Below are positions 8,322-17,212 of a stretch of 49,842 nucleotides of DNA, in pieces. The DNA lies in contig SLNO01000089.1 of NCBI GenBank assembly GCA_007132975.1, positions 1 through 49,842 on the forward strand, given 5' to 3'. The stretch's first letter is position 1, and the number at the start of each line of letters is the position of its first letter. Below the pieces are notes generated by a model. That model was not told the origin of the DNA and made no database searches. It worked only from the letters and a program-made list of their open reading frames with translations. A program made the translations under genes and the position numbers. Source of the stretch: Balneolales bacterium. Its GTDB lineage: Bacteria > Bacteroidota > Rhodothermia > Balneolales > Natronogracilivirgulaceae.

Positions 8322-10808
8322 ATGGAAAAACAGAATCAACACCTTCAGCATCAGCAGCTTATAAATGCTCCGGACCGCGTACCCGTCATTCCTTTGAGGG
8401 ATACCGTCATTTTCCCGAACACCATGTTCCCCATCCTGGTCGGGCGCCAATCCACCATTGCCGCAGTCAACGCGGCTGTGGAAAAAGACAAATACGTGCT
8501 TCTTTGCGCCCAGATGGAGCCGGACGATGACAGTCCGACACCGGAAACCATCCACAAGAAAGGCACACTTGCCCAGGTCATACAGGTACTGCACCTGCCC
8601 AACGACCTTCAAAAAGTGCTCATAAGCGGAATCCGGCTGGCAGAGGCCGTCTCATTTGACCAGACCGCCCCCTATTTCGAGGCCACCATCAAAATGGAAG
8701 AGCCGCGCAAGATCCGGATGACGCCGCGACTGAAGGCGCTCATCAGGAAGACCAAAGAGGGCTTTGAAAAACTCGTACTGCTCAACCAGGAGCTCCCGGA
8801 AGAGGTGCTGCTGGGCTTTGAACAGAATTACAACCCCCAGAACCTGCTCTATTTTGTAGCCTCCTATCTTGACCTGGATATCGAGGAAAAACAGCTGCTG
8901 CTGGAGGAGTCGGATCTGAGCCGGCAATACCGCAAGGTGCTCACCCACCTGACCGGTGAACTGGAGCTGCTGGCCGTATCCAACGAAATCAATGAAAAGG
9001 TGCAGGACGAGATCCAGGAAACCCAGCGCCGGTTCTACATCCAGGAGCAGATAAAGGTACTACAGGAAGAGCTGGACGAGGAGGGTTTTGCCGATCCCGA
9101 ACTTGCAAAGATCAAGGAGGGGCTGGATACGCGCCCGATTCCGGATGCGGCCCGGGCCAAGGCGTACGAGGAGCTGGAACGGCTGCGCAAGACGCCTGCC
9201 ATGTCGCCGGAATACAGCGTTTCACGCAACTATCTGGACTGGATCCTGGCCATGCCATGGGGGCAGTTTTCGGAGGATCGCCTTGAAATCGGCGCGGTGG
9301 AAGAGGCGCTGGAAAAAGATCACTTCGGATTGGAAAAACCCAAGGAGCGCATTCTGGAGTATATCGCGGTACTGAACCTGGTCAACAAGATCAAGGGGCA
9401 GATTCTGTGCTTTGTGGGACCGCCCGGCACGGGAAAGACCAGCTTGGCCAAGTCCATAGCCGAGGCGATGAACCGCAAAATGGTTCGTATTTCACTGGGC
9501 GGGGTAAGCGACGAAGCGGAGATCCGCGGGCATCGCAAGACATATATCGGATCCATGCCCGGGCGCATCATCCAGGCCATCAAGAAGGCCGGAACCATGA
9601 ACCCGGTCATCATCCTGGACGAGATCGACAAGCTCGGACGCGACCTGCGCGGCGACCCGTCATCGGCCGTGCTTGAAGTGCTGGATCCCGAGCAGAACGA
9701 CACGTTCAACGACCACTACATGGACCTGGACTTTGACCTGTCGCAGGTCATGTTCATTACCACGGCCAACGTGGCAAGTCACATCCAACCCGCCCTGCTC
9801 GACCGCATGGAGGTCATACCCCTGCACGGTTATCTGGAGCACGACAAAGTGGAGATCGCGCGCCGCCACCTGATCCCGAAACTGCTGAAGTCTCACGGCC
9901 TCAAACCCTCCCGTGTTCGGTTTCGGGAGGATGCGATCCGCCTCATAATCCAGCGGCATACCGCTGAAGCAGGGGTCCGGGTCCTGGAGCAAAACATTGC
10001 CTCCATCTGCAGAAAAGTGGCCAAAAAAGTGGTACAGGAACAGATAAACGGTAAAAAACCGTCCCAAATCACGATCAACGCCAAACGCGTTCGTGAGTTC
10101 CTAGGTGTTGAGAAGTTCAAGGAACGCGATGTCGAGAAGAAGGACCGTATCGGAAGTGTCAACGGCCTGGCATGGACCAGTACGGGCGGAAGCATCCTGA
10201 ATCTTGATGTGGCGCGCATGTTTGGAAAGAACAAGCTGCTGCTTACCGGAAAGCTTGGGGATGTAATGAAGGAATCGGCCCAGGCGGCGCTCACCTACGT
10301 CCGTTCCCACGCAACCGAGTTCGGCCTGTCGGAAGATTTTTTTGAAAAGAACGAAATCCACGTGCACATTCCTGAAGGAGCCATTTCAAAGGACGGACCC
10401 AGCGCTGGCATGGGTATTGCCCTGGCCATGATCTCCCTGCTCACCGGCAATCCGATCCGGCACGATGTGGCCGTGACCGGTGAAATCACCCTCCGTGGTG
10501 ACGTTTATGCCATTGGCGGGCTTAACGAAAAACTCCTGGCCGCCCAGCGCAAAGAGATAAAAACCGTAATCCTGCCAAAAGAAAACCTCCCGGACCTGGA
10601 AGAGATACCGGAAAAAGTGAAACAGGGCCTTCAGATCTTAGGTGTAGACCACATCTCTGAGGCACTGCCCCACGTTTTCCGGTCCGCGCGTTTCGCTTCC
10701 CGCTCAACCGGGGGCCGACGCAAAAAAGAGGCACCGGTCCGGCAGAAAAAGCGCCCACCCTCCGTCACAGGACAGAAGATGCACACGTCACCCATTATGA
10801 ATAGTTAA
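8322..10808 (+). CDS. lon: ATP-dependent endopeptidase Lon
   Basis: The product has 828 residues from the ATG at 8322; the frame extends to a TTG at 8292. The N-terminal substrate-binding domain (VIPLRDTVIFPNTMFP) is followed by a coiled coil, then the AAA+ module with Walker A GPPGTGKT (366-373) and Walker B in VIILDEIDKLG, then the protease domain with catalytic Ser694 in DGPSAGMG and Lys737 in GGLNEKLLAA. The 43-residue Ser-Lys spacing equals that of the E. coli enzyme. After the usual end there is a basic tail of about 35 residues (GGRRKKEAP, RQKKRP) that may help DNA binding. Lon degrades misfolded and regulatory proteins in the cytoplasm. It is divergent from recN, with a palindrome at the promoter. 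Confidence 0.97.
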   Translation: MEKQNQHLQHQQLINAPDRVPVIPLRDTVIFPNTMFPILVGRQSTIAAVNAAVEKDKYVLLCAQMEPDDDSPTPETIHKKGTLAQVIQVLHLPNDLQKVLISGIRLAEAVSFDQTAPYFEATIKMEEPRKIRMTPRLKALIRKTKEGFEKLVLLNQELPEEVLLGFEQNYNPQNLLYFVASYLDLDIEEKQLLLEESDLSRQYRKVLTHLTGELELLAVSNEINEKVQDEIQETQRRFYIQEQIKVLQEELDEEGFADPELAKIKEGLDTRPIPDAARAKAYEELERLRKTPAMSPEYSVSRNYLDWILAMPWGQFSEDRLEIGAVEEALEKDHFGLEKPKERILEYIAVLNLVNKIKGQILCFVGPPGTGKTSLAKSIAEAMNRKMVRISLGGVSDEAEIRGHRKTYIGSMPGRIIQAIKKAGTMNPVIILDEIDKLGRDLRGDPSSAVLEVLDPEQNDTFNDHYMDLDFDLSQVMFITTANVASHIQPALLDRMEVIPLHGYLEHDKVEIARRHLIPKLLKSHGLKPSRVRFREDAIRLIIQRHTAEAGVRVLEQNIASICRKVAKKVVQEQINGKKPSQITINAKRVREFLGVEKFKERDVEKKDRIGSVNGLAWTSTGGSILNLDVARMFGKNKLLLTGKLGDVMKESAQAALTYVRSHATEFGLSEDFFEKNEIHVHIPEGAISKDGPSAGMGIALAMISLLTGNPIRHDVAVTGEITLRGDVYAIGGLNEKLLAAQRKEIKTVILPKENLPDLEEIPEKVKQGLQILGVDHISEALPHVFRSARFASRSTGGRRKKEAPVRQKKRPPSVTGQKMHTSPIMNS

Positions 10809-10814
10809 CTATAA

Positions 10815-10848
10815 GACCCCCGGGCGGGGTCAATCTTACAACTTTTTT
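10815..10848 (+). terminator. Possible lon terminator
   Basis: GACCCC (10815-10820) and GGGGTC (10826-10831) form a 6-bp GC-rich stem with a 5-base loop seven bases after the lon stop. The T run (10843-10848) begins about ten bases later than in a classical terminator, so efficiency is doubtful. Confidence 0.4.
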
Positions 10849-10855
10849 ATATTCT

Positions 10856-10863
10856 TATTTTTG
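10856..10863 (+). promoter_or_regulatory. Candidate -7 element upstream of rluD
   Basis: TATTTTTG is an exact match to TAnnTTTG, 38 bp before the rluD ATG. No good -33 TTTG is seen 19-21 bp upstream, so this is weak evidence for a separate rluD promoter after lon. Confidence 0.3.
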
Positions 10864-10901
10864 CATCCGGTTCCAATCGGTTGCACCAAAGACCGGCGGA
10901 C

Positions 10902-11936
10902 ATGTCAAAAGTAGTTTCACCCCACCTGTTTTACGAGGAAGAACGGGCGGATTTCACCCGTTACGACCTCGATGTGCCCGAGGGGCATCATGAGCAGATG
11001 CGCCTGGACAAGTACATCACCCAATTCATTCAGAATGCCACCCGCAACAAGGTTCAGGATGGCATCCGCAACGGCTGGGTGCGAGTGAACGGGCTGCTGG
11101 AAAAAGCCTCCTACCGCGTGCAACCGGGCGACGAAATCGTGATCATTGTCCCAAAAGCGCCCCCGCCCGAAGCACAGGCGGAGAATATTCTGCTGGAGAT
11201 TGTCCACGAGGATGACGACCTCATCGTCATCGACAAGCCCGCCGGGATGGTAGTGCACCCCTCCTACGGCAACTGGACCGGAACACTGGTCAACGCCCTG
11301 CTTTGGCATACGGAGAAGCTGTCGACCGTCAACAACGAACAGGACCTGCTGCGCCCGGGTATTGTGCACCGGCTCGACAAGGGCACCAGCGGCCTGCTTG
11401 TAGTCGCAAAAAACGACCATGCCCACCACCACCTTTCCAAACAATTTGCAGAAAAGAGCGTTGAGAGGTCGTATCGGGCGGTTGTCTGGGGCGCTCCGCA
11501 GAAAAACAGGGGAACCATCCACCAGCCCCTTGGACGCGACCCCTCGGACCGCAAAAAGATGGCTGTCGTTGATCCGGGAAAGGGAAAGGACGCCATCACG
11601 CATTACCGCGTACTCAAGCGTTACGACCACCTGGCCATGCTGAACGTCGTTTTGGAAACGGGACGGACCCACCAGATCCGGGTCCATTTCTCGTGGATGG
11701 GGCATCCGGTACTTGGTGACCCTGTCTATGGTGGTGATTCCGTTAGATACGGGCCGAATACAGGTTCCCGAAAAACCATGTTCCATAATTTAATTACGCT
11801 GCTTGGGCGCCAGTGTCTGCATGCGCGCACCCTGGGGTTTGAGCATCCGACTTCCGGCGACTGGCTCCAGTTCACCTCGGAAATTCCCGGCGACATGGAA
11901 AAAGTCCTGGAAAAATTGGATAATTACTGCTCATGA
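10902..11936 (+). CDS. rluD: RluD-type 23S rRNA pseudouridine synthase
   Basis: The product has 344 residues from the ATG at 10902; a TTG at 10881 would add seven residues and is not needed. An N-terminal S4 RNA-binding domain (RLDKYITQFI, then GWVRVNGLLEKASYRVQPGD) is followed by the catalytic domain with PGIVHRLDKGTSG, whose aspartate is the nucleophile, and the motif GRTHQIRVHFSWMGHPVLGDPVYGG. This is the full RluD plan; the enzyme modifies helix 69 of 23S rRNA in characterised bacteria. It follows lon on the same strand. It is the second RluA-family gene in the window and the more canonical of the two. Confidence 0.9.
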   Translation: MSKVVSPHLFYEEERADFTRYDLDVPEGHHEQMRLDKYITQFIQNATRNKVQDGIRNGWVRVNGLLEKASYRVQPGDEIVIIVPKAPPPEAQAENILLEIVHEDDDLIVIDKPAGMVVHPSYGNWTGTLVNALLWHTEKLSTVNNEQDLLRPGIVHRLDKGTSGLLVVAKNDHAHHHLSKQFAEKSVERSYRAVVWGAPQKNRGTIHQPLGRDPSDRKKMAVVDPGKGKDAITHYRVLKRYDHLAMLNVVLETGRTHQIRVHFSWMGHPVLGDPVYGGDSVRYGPNTGSRKTMFHNLITLLGRQCLHARTLGFEHPTSGDWLQFTSEIPGDMEKVLEKLDNYCS

Positions 11937-12087
11937 ATTTGGCGGTGCAACAGCGCTTGCGCAGAGATGGCCCCGGCCGCATCCATCCCGGATGCATCCA
12001 GCTTGCGGGATTACTGACGCAACCCGATGCTGCGACGCACCGCCATCCCGATGAATAATCCTCCCAACCCGATAAGCCCTCTTTCAT

Positions 12088-12426
12088 ATGACCAACAAAG
12101 AAATTCGCATCAGCGTAACCCTCGACGACAAAAACATCCCTGAAAATATTGTCTGGAGTGCTGACGACTCGAACATCTCGGAGATGCCCGTCCGGTCGAT
12201 GCTGCTTTCGCTTTGGGACCACACAAACAAGGACACCTTGCGGCTGGACCTCTGGACCAAGGAGATGAGCCGCGATGAAATGAAGATCTTTTTTTACGAA
12301 ACCCTTAAAACCATGGCCGACACCCTTGAGCGATCCGTAGATGATGAACGCATTGCCGGCGACATGAGAGATTTCTGTTCCTATTTTGCAGAAAAAATGG
12401 ATATAATAGAGAAGCCGGGAGAATAA
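12088..12426 (+). CDS. gldC: Gliding motility protein GldC homologue
   Basis: The product has 112 residues, the usual length. The conserved GldC features are present: an N-terminal EIRISVTLDDKNIPENIVWSA segment, MLLSLWDHTNKDTLRLDLWTKEMSRDEM, and a C-terminal acidic helix with MRDFCSYFAEKM. In Flavobacterium, gldC is an accessory gliding gene; many non-gliding Bacteroidota keep it, and its biochemical role is unknown. No other gld, spr or type IX secretion gene is present here, so motility cannot be inferred. A response-regulator gene follows 32 bp later on the same strand and may be co-transcribed. Confidence 0.85.
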   Translation: MTNKEIRISVTLDDKNIPENIVWSADDSNISEMPVRSMLLSLWDHTNKDTLRLDLWTKEMSRDEMKIFFYETLKTMADTLERSVDDERIAGDMRDFCSYFAEKMDIIEKPGE

Positions 12427-12458
12427 GAGAGGCCGAGTATCACAAAACAGATGAAGCA

Positions 12459-12848
12459 ATGACGACAAAAAAAATTTTATACGTCGAAGACGACCAGGCG
12501 AACCAGATGCTGGTGAAGCTGTTTTTCAAGAAAGAGCCGTTGGAACTAATATGTGTGGACAATCCTGATGAAGCGCTTGGTGCCATGAAATCGCAGCCTT
12601 TTGATGTGGTTATCGTGGACCTCAACCTGCGCAAAGAGGGTGACGGGGCCGAGCTGATCCGCCAGCTGCACAATCTGCCCGGTTACGAGAACGTGCCCGT
12701 ATTTGTTTTCAGCGGCCAGGACATTCACGCGTTCAAAGAATACGGCATCGACGGGATCGTAAGCCGCTTTTTCAGCAAGCCTATCAGTAAAAAGACGCTC
12801 TTAGGGGCTATCTGGGAAGTTCTCGGAATAGAACAGAACCAAATGTGA
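12459..12848 (+). CDS. Stand-alone response-regulator receiver domain protein
   Basis: The product has 129 residues: a single CheY-like receiver with no output domain. The acidic pocket is E10-D11-D12, the phospho-acceptor is Asp54 in VVIVDLNL, the switch Ser is in VFVFSGQD and the conserved Lys is in RFFSKPIS. Such proteins pass a phosphoryl signal by protein contact. No histidine kinase is nearby, so the partner is unknown. The last 41 bp overlap the 3' end of the convergent MEMO-family gene. Confidence 0.9.
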   Translation: MTTKKILYVEDDQANQMLVKLFFKKEPLELICVDNPDEALGAMKSQPFDVVIVDLNLRKEGDGAELIRQLHNLPGYENVPVFVFSGQDIHAFKEYGIDGIVSRFFSKPISKKTLLGAIWEVLGIEQNQM

Positions 12849-14259
12849 CCGCGCTCTCGCGCTCGCGCTCATCCCAGAGATCATAACTGGTAACCTTGCC
12901 CTTTACTCCGCAAAGCGACTTCAGGGCCGTGTATAGCGGTGGAAATCCGCATATCCTGAAAGGGTCCTGGTCCTTCTTCATCTGCCGGAGCAGGTCGTGG
13001 CTGCTGGCAGCTACGGTATGGCCGAGGAACTCACGGTCGAAAGAGCGGATATGGTCAAACATCTCGGATGCATGAACATCGTCACCGAACTTGCTGCCTA
13101 CATGGCACAGGTCCCCGGAGATCACAAACAGGGTGTCGGGATCATCCGCAAATCTTTCCCGCAGCAGCGATGCCATGGCTTCCACTTTTTTTCCGGTATC
13201 CCCATCTTCCATATAGTAAAGCTCCTCCAGCGAGCCCACCAGAACGGGTACGAGGGAGAAGGAGTGCTGCCAGAGATACTGGAGGAAAAGGAGGTGGAGC
13301 TCGATACTGTGCTCATTGCGGTGTGCGCGGTCAGAAAATGAGCAGCCGGCCGCTTCCGCATGCTTCTCGAGCAGCCGGAGTGTTTCATGGTCGGCGGGGA
13401 TGGTGCCCAGCGGTGTTTCAAAACTCTTTCTGGTGGCAATGAACGGCTTTCCGTCGTAAAGCGGGTAGTAGGAGCCGGCATAATGCGAGGTGGCAAGGAG
13501 TACGACACGGCTTGGTTTCAGGTCCCTCAGCGGCCTGAACGCAGGTACGTAAGATGCCAGCCCCACCCTCAGGTCGATGTGCGGTGCGTACAGTGCCTTG
13601 ATGGCACCGGCTGGCTCCTGTTCCGAAGCCGATGCCTGTGCATCACCATTTTCCGGATTGCCGGAACTGCCGTTCGAAGCAAAAGCCGCATCCAGCATTT
13701 CCCGGATCTCTTTCTCCGTGGATGGATAGGAAGAGCCGGCGCAGACGGCCGGACGCACATCCTCCCGTTCAAAATTCTCTTCTATTTCCGTTTTGCAGTG
13801 GCTGAACCAGGGCGAGAGCAGCAGGCGCGATTCGTCGAGCTGCCGGACAAATGCCAGCAGGTGCTCCTCGTCCACATCGCTTCCATAACGCTTGAGGTCA
13901 TTGCAGATATCCTGAACGGAAAACTGTCCGTTTAGCATGGGAATGAGTGCGGCAATCTGCCGGTCCAGGGCAATGGGGCCGGGAAGGTAGCCTTGCGGAT
14001 CGTAGAAGTATATCAGTTCCGATCCGTCGTGGGTGACCGGTATCATCTCGATATCCGACCGCAGTGGTGGCAGCTTCATGTCGGTGCGACCAACCAGGAG
14101 CTCTTCCTTGGCGGGAGCGGGGCTCTCGCCCGAATTGGCTTTTTTGCCTGCGCCTGGGGTGGGACGGTCATGCGCCCCCTTGTCGCTGCCGGATATGCGT
14201 CCGCGGCCATTGTCCCCGGACGGTTCTTCCCGATTGATATTGCCGTTTTCACTGCTCAT
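12808..14259 (-). CDS. MEMO-family protein (AmmeMemoRadiSam protein B type) with N-terminal extension
   Basis: The product has 483 residues. The C-terminal part (about 168-483) is a full MEMO1-like domain: PAVCAGSSYP, YAPHIDLRVG (H227), TSHYAG, EHSIELHL (H317) and SGDLCHVGS (C385, H386), the positions expected for the redox-metal site known in human MEMO1. Residues 1-55 are Gly/Ser/Pro-rich and probably disordered. Residues 65-160 resemble a small helical domain of the type found fused to radical-SAM-associated proteins (YFYDPQGYLPGPIALDRQIAALIPMLNGQ cut into motifs); its function is not known. The AMMECR1 and radical-SAM partners often found with it are absent here. It overlaps the response-regulator gene tail to tail by 41 bp. 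Confidence 0.85.
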   Translation of the reverse strand: MSSENGNINREEPSGDNGRGRISGSDKGAHDRPTPGAGKKANSGESPAPAKEELLVGRTDMKLPPLRSDIEMIPVTHDGSELIYFYDPQGYLPGPIALDRQIAALIPMLNGQFSVQDICNDLKRYGSDVDEEHLLAFVRQLDESRLLLSPWFSHCKTEIEENFEREDVRPAVCAGSSYPSTEKEIREMLDAAFASNGSSGNPENGDAQASASEQEPAGAIKALYAPHIDLRVGLASYVPAFRPLRDLKPSRVVLLATSHYAGSYYPLYDGKPFIATRKSFETPLGTIPADHETLRLLEKHAEAAGCSFSDRAHRNEHSIELHLLFLQYLWQHSFSLVPVLVGSLEELYYMEDGDTGKKVEAMASLLRERFADDPDTLFVISGDLCHVGSKFGDDVHASEMFDHIRSFDREFLGHTVAASSHDLLRQMKKDQDPFRICGFPPLYTALKSLCGVKGKVTSYDLWDERERESAVTFGSVLFRELPR

Positions 14260-14373
14260 TGAATCTCTGCTTATTTAGCTTCTGTTCGTTAACCGTTGCC
14301 TGTTACACCTCTGTTCCTTTGCCCCTGTTTGTTAAAACTATGATCATTGCTTCACTGTTCCTGGATGTGTTTC

Positions 14374-15066
14374 TCATGGTCGCAGCTTATTGCAGGTGCA
14401 CCGGATACCGTATTTTTCACAGACCGAATGGTCGGGTGGGGTTGAAAAACGCGCCTTGCAGGCGGCGCGGCCATGGGCAATGAAAAGGTGTGACAAGTTG
14501 GTCCATTCCCCCTGCGGGAACAGCGCCATGAGGTCGCGCTCGATCTTGACCGGGTCCTGGTGCCGGGTCAGGCCGAATCGGTTGGCCAGCCGCTTGACGT
14601 GCGTATCCACAACCACGCCATCGTTGATCCCAAAGGCATTTCCAAGCACCACATTCGCCGTTTTCCGGGCGGCGCCGCGGAGCGACAGCAGCTCGTCCAT
14701 GGTGCGCGGCACCTCTCCGCCATGCTCATCCACAATCTTCCGCGATGCCTCCCTGATCGCCAGGGCCTTGTTCCTGTAAAATCCGGTGGTGCGTATCGCC
14801 TCCTCCAGCTCCGGCAGCGGCGCCTTGGCCATGGCCTGCGGGGTGGGCCAGATCCGGAACAGGTCTTCCGTGACAATATTCACCCTTACATCCGTGCATT
14901 GGGCGCTCAGGATGGTGGCGACCAGCAGTTCAAACGGATTTGTGAAGTTGAGCGCGCAGTGCGGGTTCGGGTAGTACTCATACAGCTCGGCAAGCAGCTC
15001 GGCGGCCCGCTTGCGCTGTTCCGCCGTCTTTCTCGGCAGCTTGTTCCTGTTATCGGATGTCTTCAC
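14374..15066 (-). CDS. nth: Endonuclease III, with unusual iron-sulfur cysteine spacing
   Basis: The product has 230 residues from a GTG start; no ATG lies near. It has the helix-hairpin-helix (SLRGAARKTANVVLGNAFG), the catalytic Lys within that motif region and the catalytic Asp in VVDTHVKRLANRFGL, so it is a bifunctional glycosylase/AP-lyase removing oxidised pyrimidines. The four C-terminal cysteines are present, but their spacing is C-x12-C-x6-C-x1-C instead of the canonical C-x6-C-x2-C-x5-C. The DNA here shows no obvious frameshift, as the frame runs cleanly to the stop. Whether a [4Fe-4S] cluster still binds is uncertain. Confidence 0.92.
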   Translation of the reverse strand: MKTSDNRNKLPRKTAEQRKRAAELLAELYEYYPNPHCALNFTNPFELLVATILSAQCTDVRVNIVTEDLFRIWPTPQAMAKAPLPELEEAIRTTGFYRNKALAIREASRKIVDEHGGEVPRTMDELLSLRGAARKTANVVLGNAFGINDGVVVDTHVKRLANRFGLTRHQDPVKIERDLMALFPQGEWTNLSHLFIAHGRAACKARFSTPPDHSVCEKYGIRCTCNKLRP

Positions 15067-15207
15067 GTTACGAAGTAGCTACTTTATTTTTTAGTGGATG
15101 TCATGTTTTAATTTTACGCAATTTGTGTATACTATAGAAGCTGAGACGAAAACCAGCACTATTTTCCACCAATCAGCTGTCTCCGATCATCATTATACTC
15201 CAAGGCA

Positions 15208-15513
15208 ATGGCTACCGAACCAATCTCCCTGGATTACCGCAAGCTGGACAATCTGATCCATTCCCGTATCCGGCTTGCCCTGATGTCCGTTCTGGCAAGG
15301 GTCGATGATATCAGTTTTAATGAACTGAAGAAAGCCCTGAACGCCACCGACGGCAATCTCAGTACACATCTTTCAAAACTGGTGGATTCCGGATATGTCT
15401 CCGTGCAGAAGATAACGGAGGGGCAAAAAACCGAATCCCGGTACAGGGTCACCCAGAAGGGCTTGACCAAATTCGCCCAGTATATTGTGGACCTGGCCCC
15501 GTTCATCGGTTGA
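15208..15513 (+). CDS. Small winged-helix transcriptional regulator
   Basis: The product has 101 residues and consists only of a winged helix-turn-helix of the ArsR/MarR-related type (HTH_34-like): an N-terminal helix with HSRIRLALMSVLARVD, recognition segment LNATDGNLSTHLSKLVDSGYV and a wing with ESRYRVTQKG. No ligand or metal-binding cysteines are present. Such regulators often control the adjacent operon or themselves; the convergent symporter and the divergent nth are the neighbours. The target is unknown. Confidence 0.85.
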   Translation: MATEPISLDYRKLDNLIHSRIRLALMSVLARVDDISFNELKKALNATDGNLSTHLSKLVDSGYVSVQKITEGQKTESRYRVTQKGLTKFAQYIVDLAPFIG

Positions 15514-15609
15514 TTTTCGGGTGGATTTGGCCGGTGCCTTTTTTGCCAAGTCGACCCCTGCAGGCCTATTCTGGTAGTGGCATTGCGGCGACACGCCTGG
15601 AATCAGGCG

Positions 15610-17103
15610 CTAATCATCCATCATGGCATCAAAGTAATCGCCGGTACGCTCCGGGGGAGCGGTGAACAGGCTGACCACAACGGTCACTGCCAGCCCGGCG
15701 GCAAAACCGGGAATCAGTTCGTACATCAAGTTGTTGAGAGCCGGCACCAGATACCACACAATGGTCACCAGCGCGCCGGAAAGGAACCCGGCAATGACCC
15801 CGGCGGCCGTAGTCCGGCGCCAGTACAGGGCCAGCAGTGCGGTCGGACCAATGGCCGCTCCCAGTCCCGCCCATGCGAACAGAACCAGCCAAAACACCAG
15901 GTCTTCAGCCAGCACGCCGAATGCAACCGCGCCTGCCACCAGCAGCCCCACCACCAATCGGCTCATCCATACAAGGCGGCGCTGGGAAACCTCCTCGCCA
16001 CTCTTCAGGATCTTCTCATAGACATCCCGCACCACACTGGATGCCGCCACGAGCAGCTGTGAGTCGGCCGTGGACATGATGGCCGCAAAGATGGAGGCGA
16101 TCACCATACCAAACAGCACCGGGTGCAGGTACTCCTGAGCCAGGACCGGGAACAGGTTTTCCGTATCGCCGGCGGGCAGGGCGCCCACATCGGGCAGCAC
16201 CGCGCGTCCGGCCAGGCCAATAAATACCGCACCTCCGCCCATGAGTACGTTCCAGGTGGTCCCAACAACCGCAGCCGTTCGGAGCTGGCGCGAATCACTG
16301 ATTGAAAGGTAGCGGGCGATGATGTGCGGGTTGCCAGGCGACCCCAGACCGATGGCCAGGAATCCGAGCGCCGCACCCAACCCCAGAGCCGCCGGATCCA
16401 CCAGTCCCGGATCCATCTCCGCTAGTGTTGCGGACACCAGTCCCCATCCACCCAGATCAAAAATTATGAGCACCGGAAGCACCACAAGCGAAAGGAGCAT
16501 GAAAACCGCCTGGATGGTGTCGGTCAGGCTCACGGCCAGAAATCCACCGAGAATAGTATAGAGGAACACAATGACAGCGGTGAGCAGGATTCCGTGGACC
16601 GGATCGAGGTGGAAGCTTGATGCAAAGGTCTTGCCGCCGGCCACGAACTGGGCCGAGACGTAGCCGAGCATGAAGATCAGGATCACGGCCACCAGCACTA
16701 TCCGAAGCAGACCCGTGCGGTCTTCAAAGCGTGAAGCGAAAAAATCGGGGATGGTGATGGAGTCGTACCGGCCGGCGAAGTTGCGGATGCGGCGGGCGAA
16801 GTAGAGGAACAGGAAAAGTTCCACGACGATATACCCGACGATCGCCCAGACGGCCGAGGCGCCCATGGTGTAGGACATGCCGGTGACGCCCAGCAGCAGC
16901 CATGCCGAGCGCCCCGATACCACCGCCGACAGCGCCACGACGAAGCGGTTCATCCGGCGCCCGCCGATGAAAAAGTGCCCGACCCCCTGGGAAGAGAACC
17001 GCGACGTCCACACGCCCAGCCCGACTATGATCATCAGGTAGGCGACAAAGGCGCCGATGGCATAGCGGTCGACGGCCAGTTCCAGTACGGTGGTCTCTTC
17101 CAT
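15610..17103 (-). CDS. Sodium:solute symporter (SSS family, PutP-like)
   Basis: The membrane protein has 497 residues, with about 13 hydrophobic segments in the LeuT-like SSS arrangement. It starts at the ATG at 17103 (MEETTVLEL); the frame runs on to a TTG at 17148. Family marks are RMNRFVVALSAVVSGRSAW, FLYTILGGFLAVSLTDTIQ and IFAAIMSTADSQLLVAAS, which carry Na+-coordinating positions in characterised PutP. The substrate is probably an amino acid such as proline; the upstream glutamate dehydrogenase gene on the same strand is consistent with amino-acid use, but this is inference. The gap to gdhA is 109 bp. Confidence 0.9.
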   Translation of the reverse strand: MEETTVLELAVDRYAIGAFVAYLMIIVGLGVWTSRFSSQGVGHFFIGGRRMNRFVVALSAVVSGRSAWLLLGVTGMSYTMGASAVWAIVGYIVVELFLFLYFARRIRNFAGRYDSITIPDFFASRFEDRTGLLRIVLVAVILIFMLGYVSAQFVAGGKTFASSFHLDPVHGILLTAVIVFLYTILGGFLAVSLTDTIQAVFMLLSLVVLPVLIIFDLGGWGLVSATLAEMDPGLVDPAALGLGAALGFLAIGLGSPGNPHIIARYLSISDSRQLRTAAVVGTTWNVLMGGGAVFIGLAGRAVLPDVGALPAGDTENLFPVLAQEYLHPVLFGMVIASIFAAIMSTADSQLLVAASSVVRDVYEKILKSGEEVSQRRLVWMSRLVVGLLVAGAVAFGVLAEDLVFWLVLFAWAGLGAAIGPTALLALYWRRTTAAGVIAGFLSGALVTIVWYLVPALNNLMYELIPGFAAGLAVTVVVSLFTAPPERTGDYFDAMMDD

Positions 17104-17212
17104 CAGCGGCGGTTTGGTTTTCGTAAAAAAACAGCGTTTTTTAGCCAAAAATCAAGTGCACGGTCGCCGGTGGCGCCGGGCCCGCGCCGCTGATAGCTGA
17201 GAAGCCCGGATA

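Noticed and set aside
14374..14470. Frameshift in nth to explain the odd cysteine spacing
   Set aside because: No single-base change in this stretch restores the canonical motif by eye, and the frame ends normally.
15577..16062. 161-residue open frame on the plus strand
   Set aside because: Antisense to the sodium:solute symporter; His/Gln-rich composition typical of a shadow frame.
17120..17160. AAAAAACAGCGTTTTTT hairpin as a gdhA terminator
   Set aside because: The stem is only A-T pairs and lies close to the symporter start; too weak to call.
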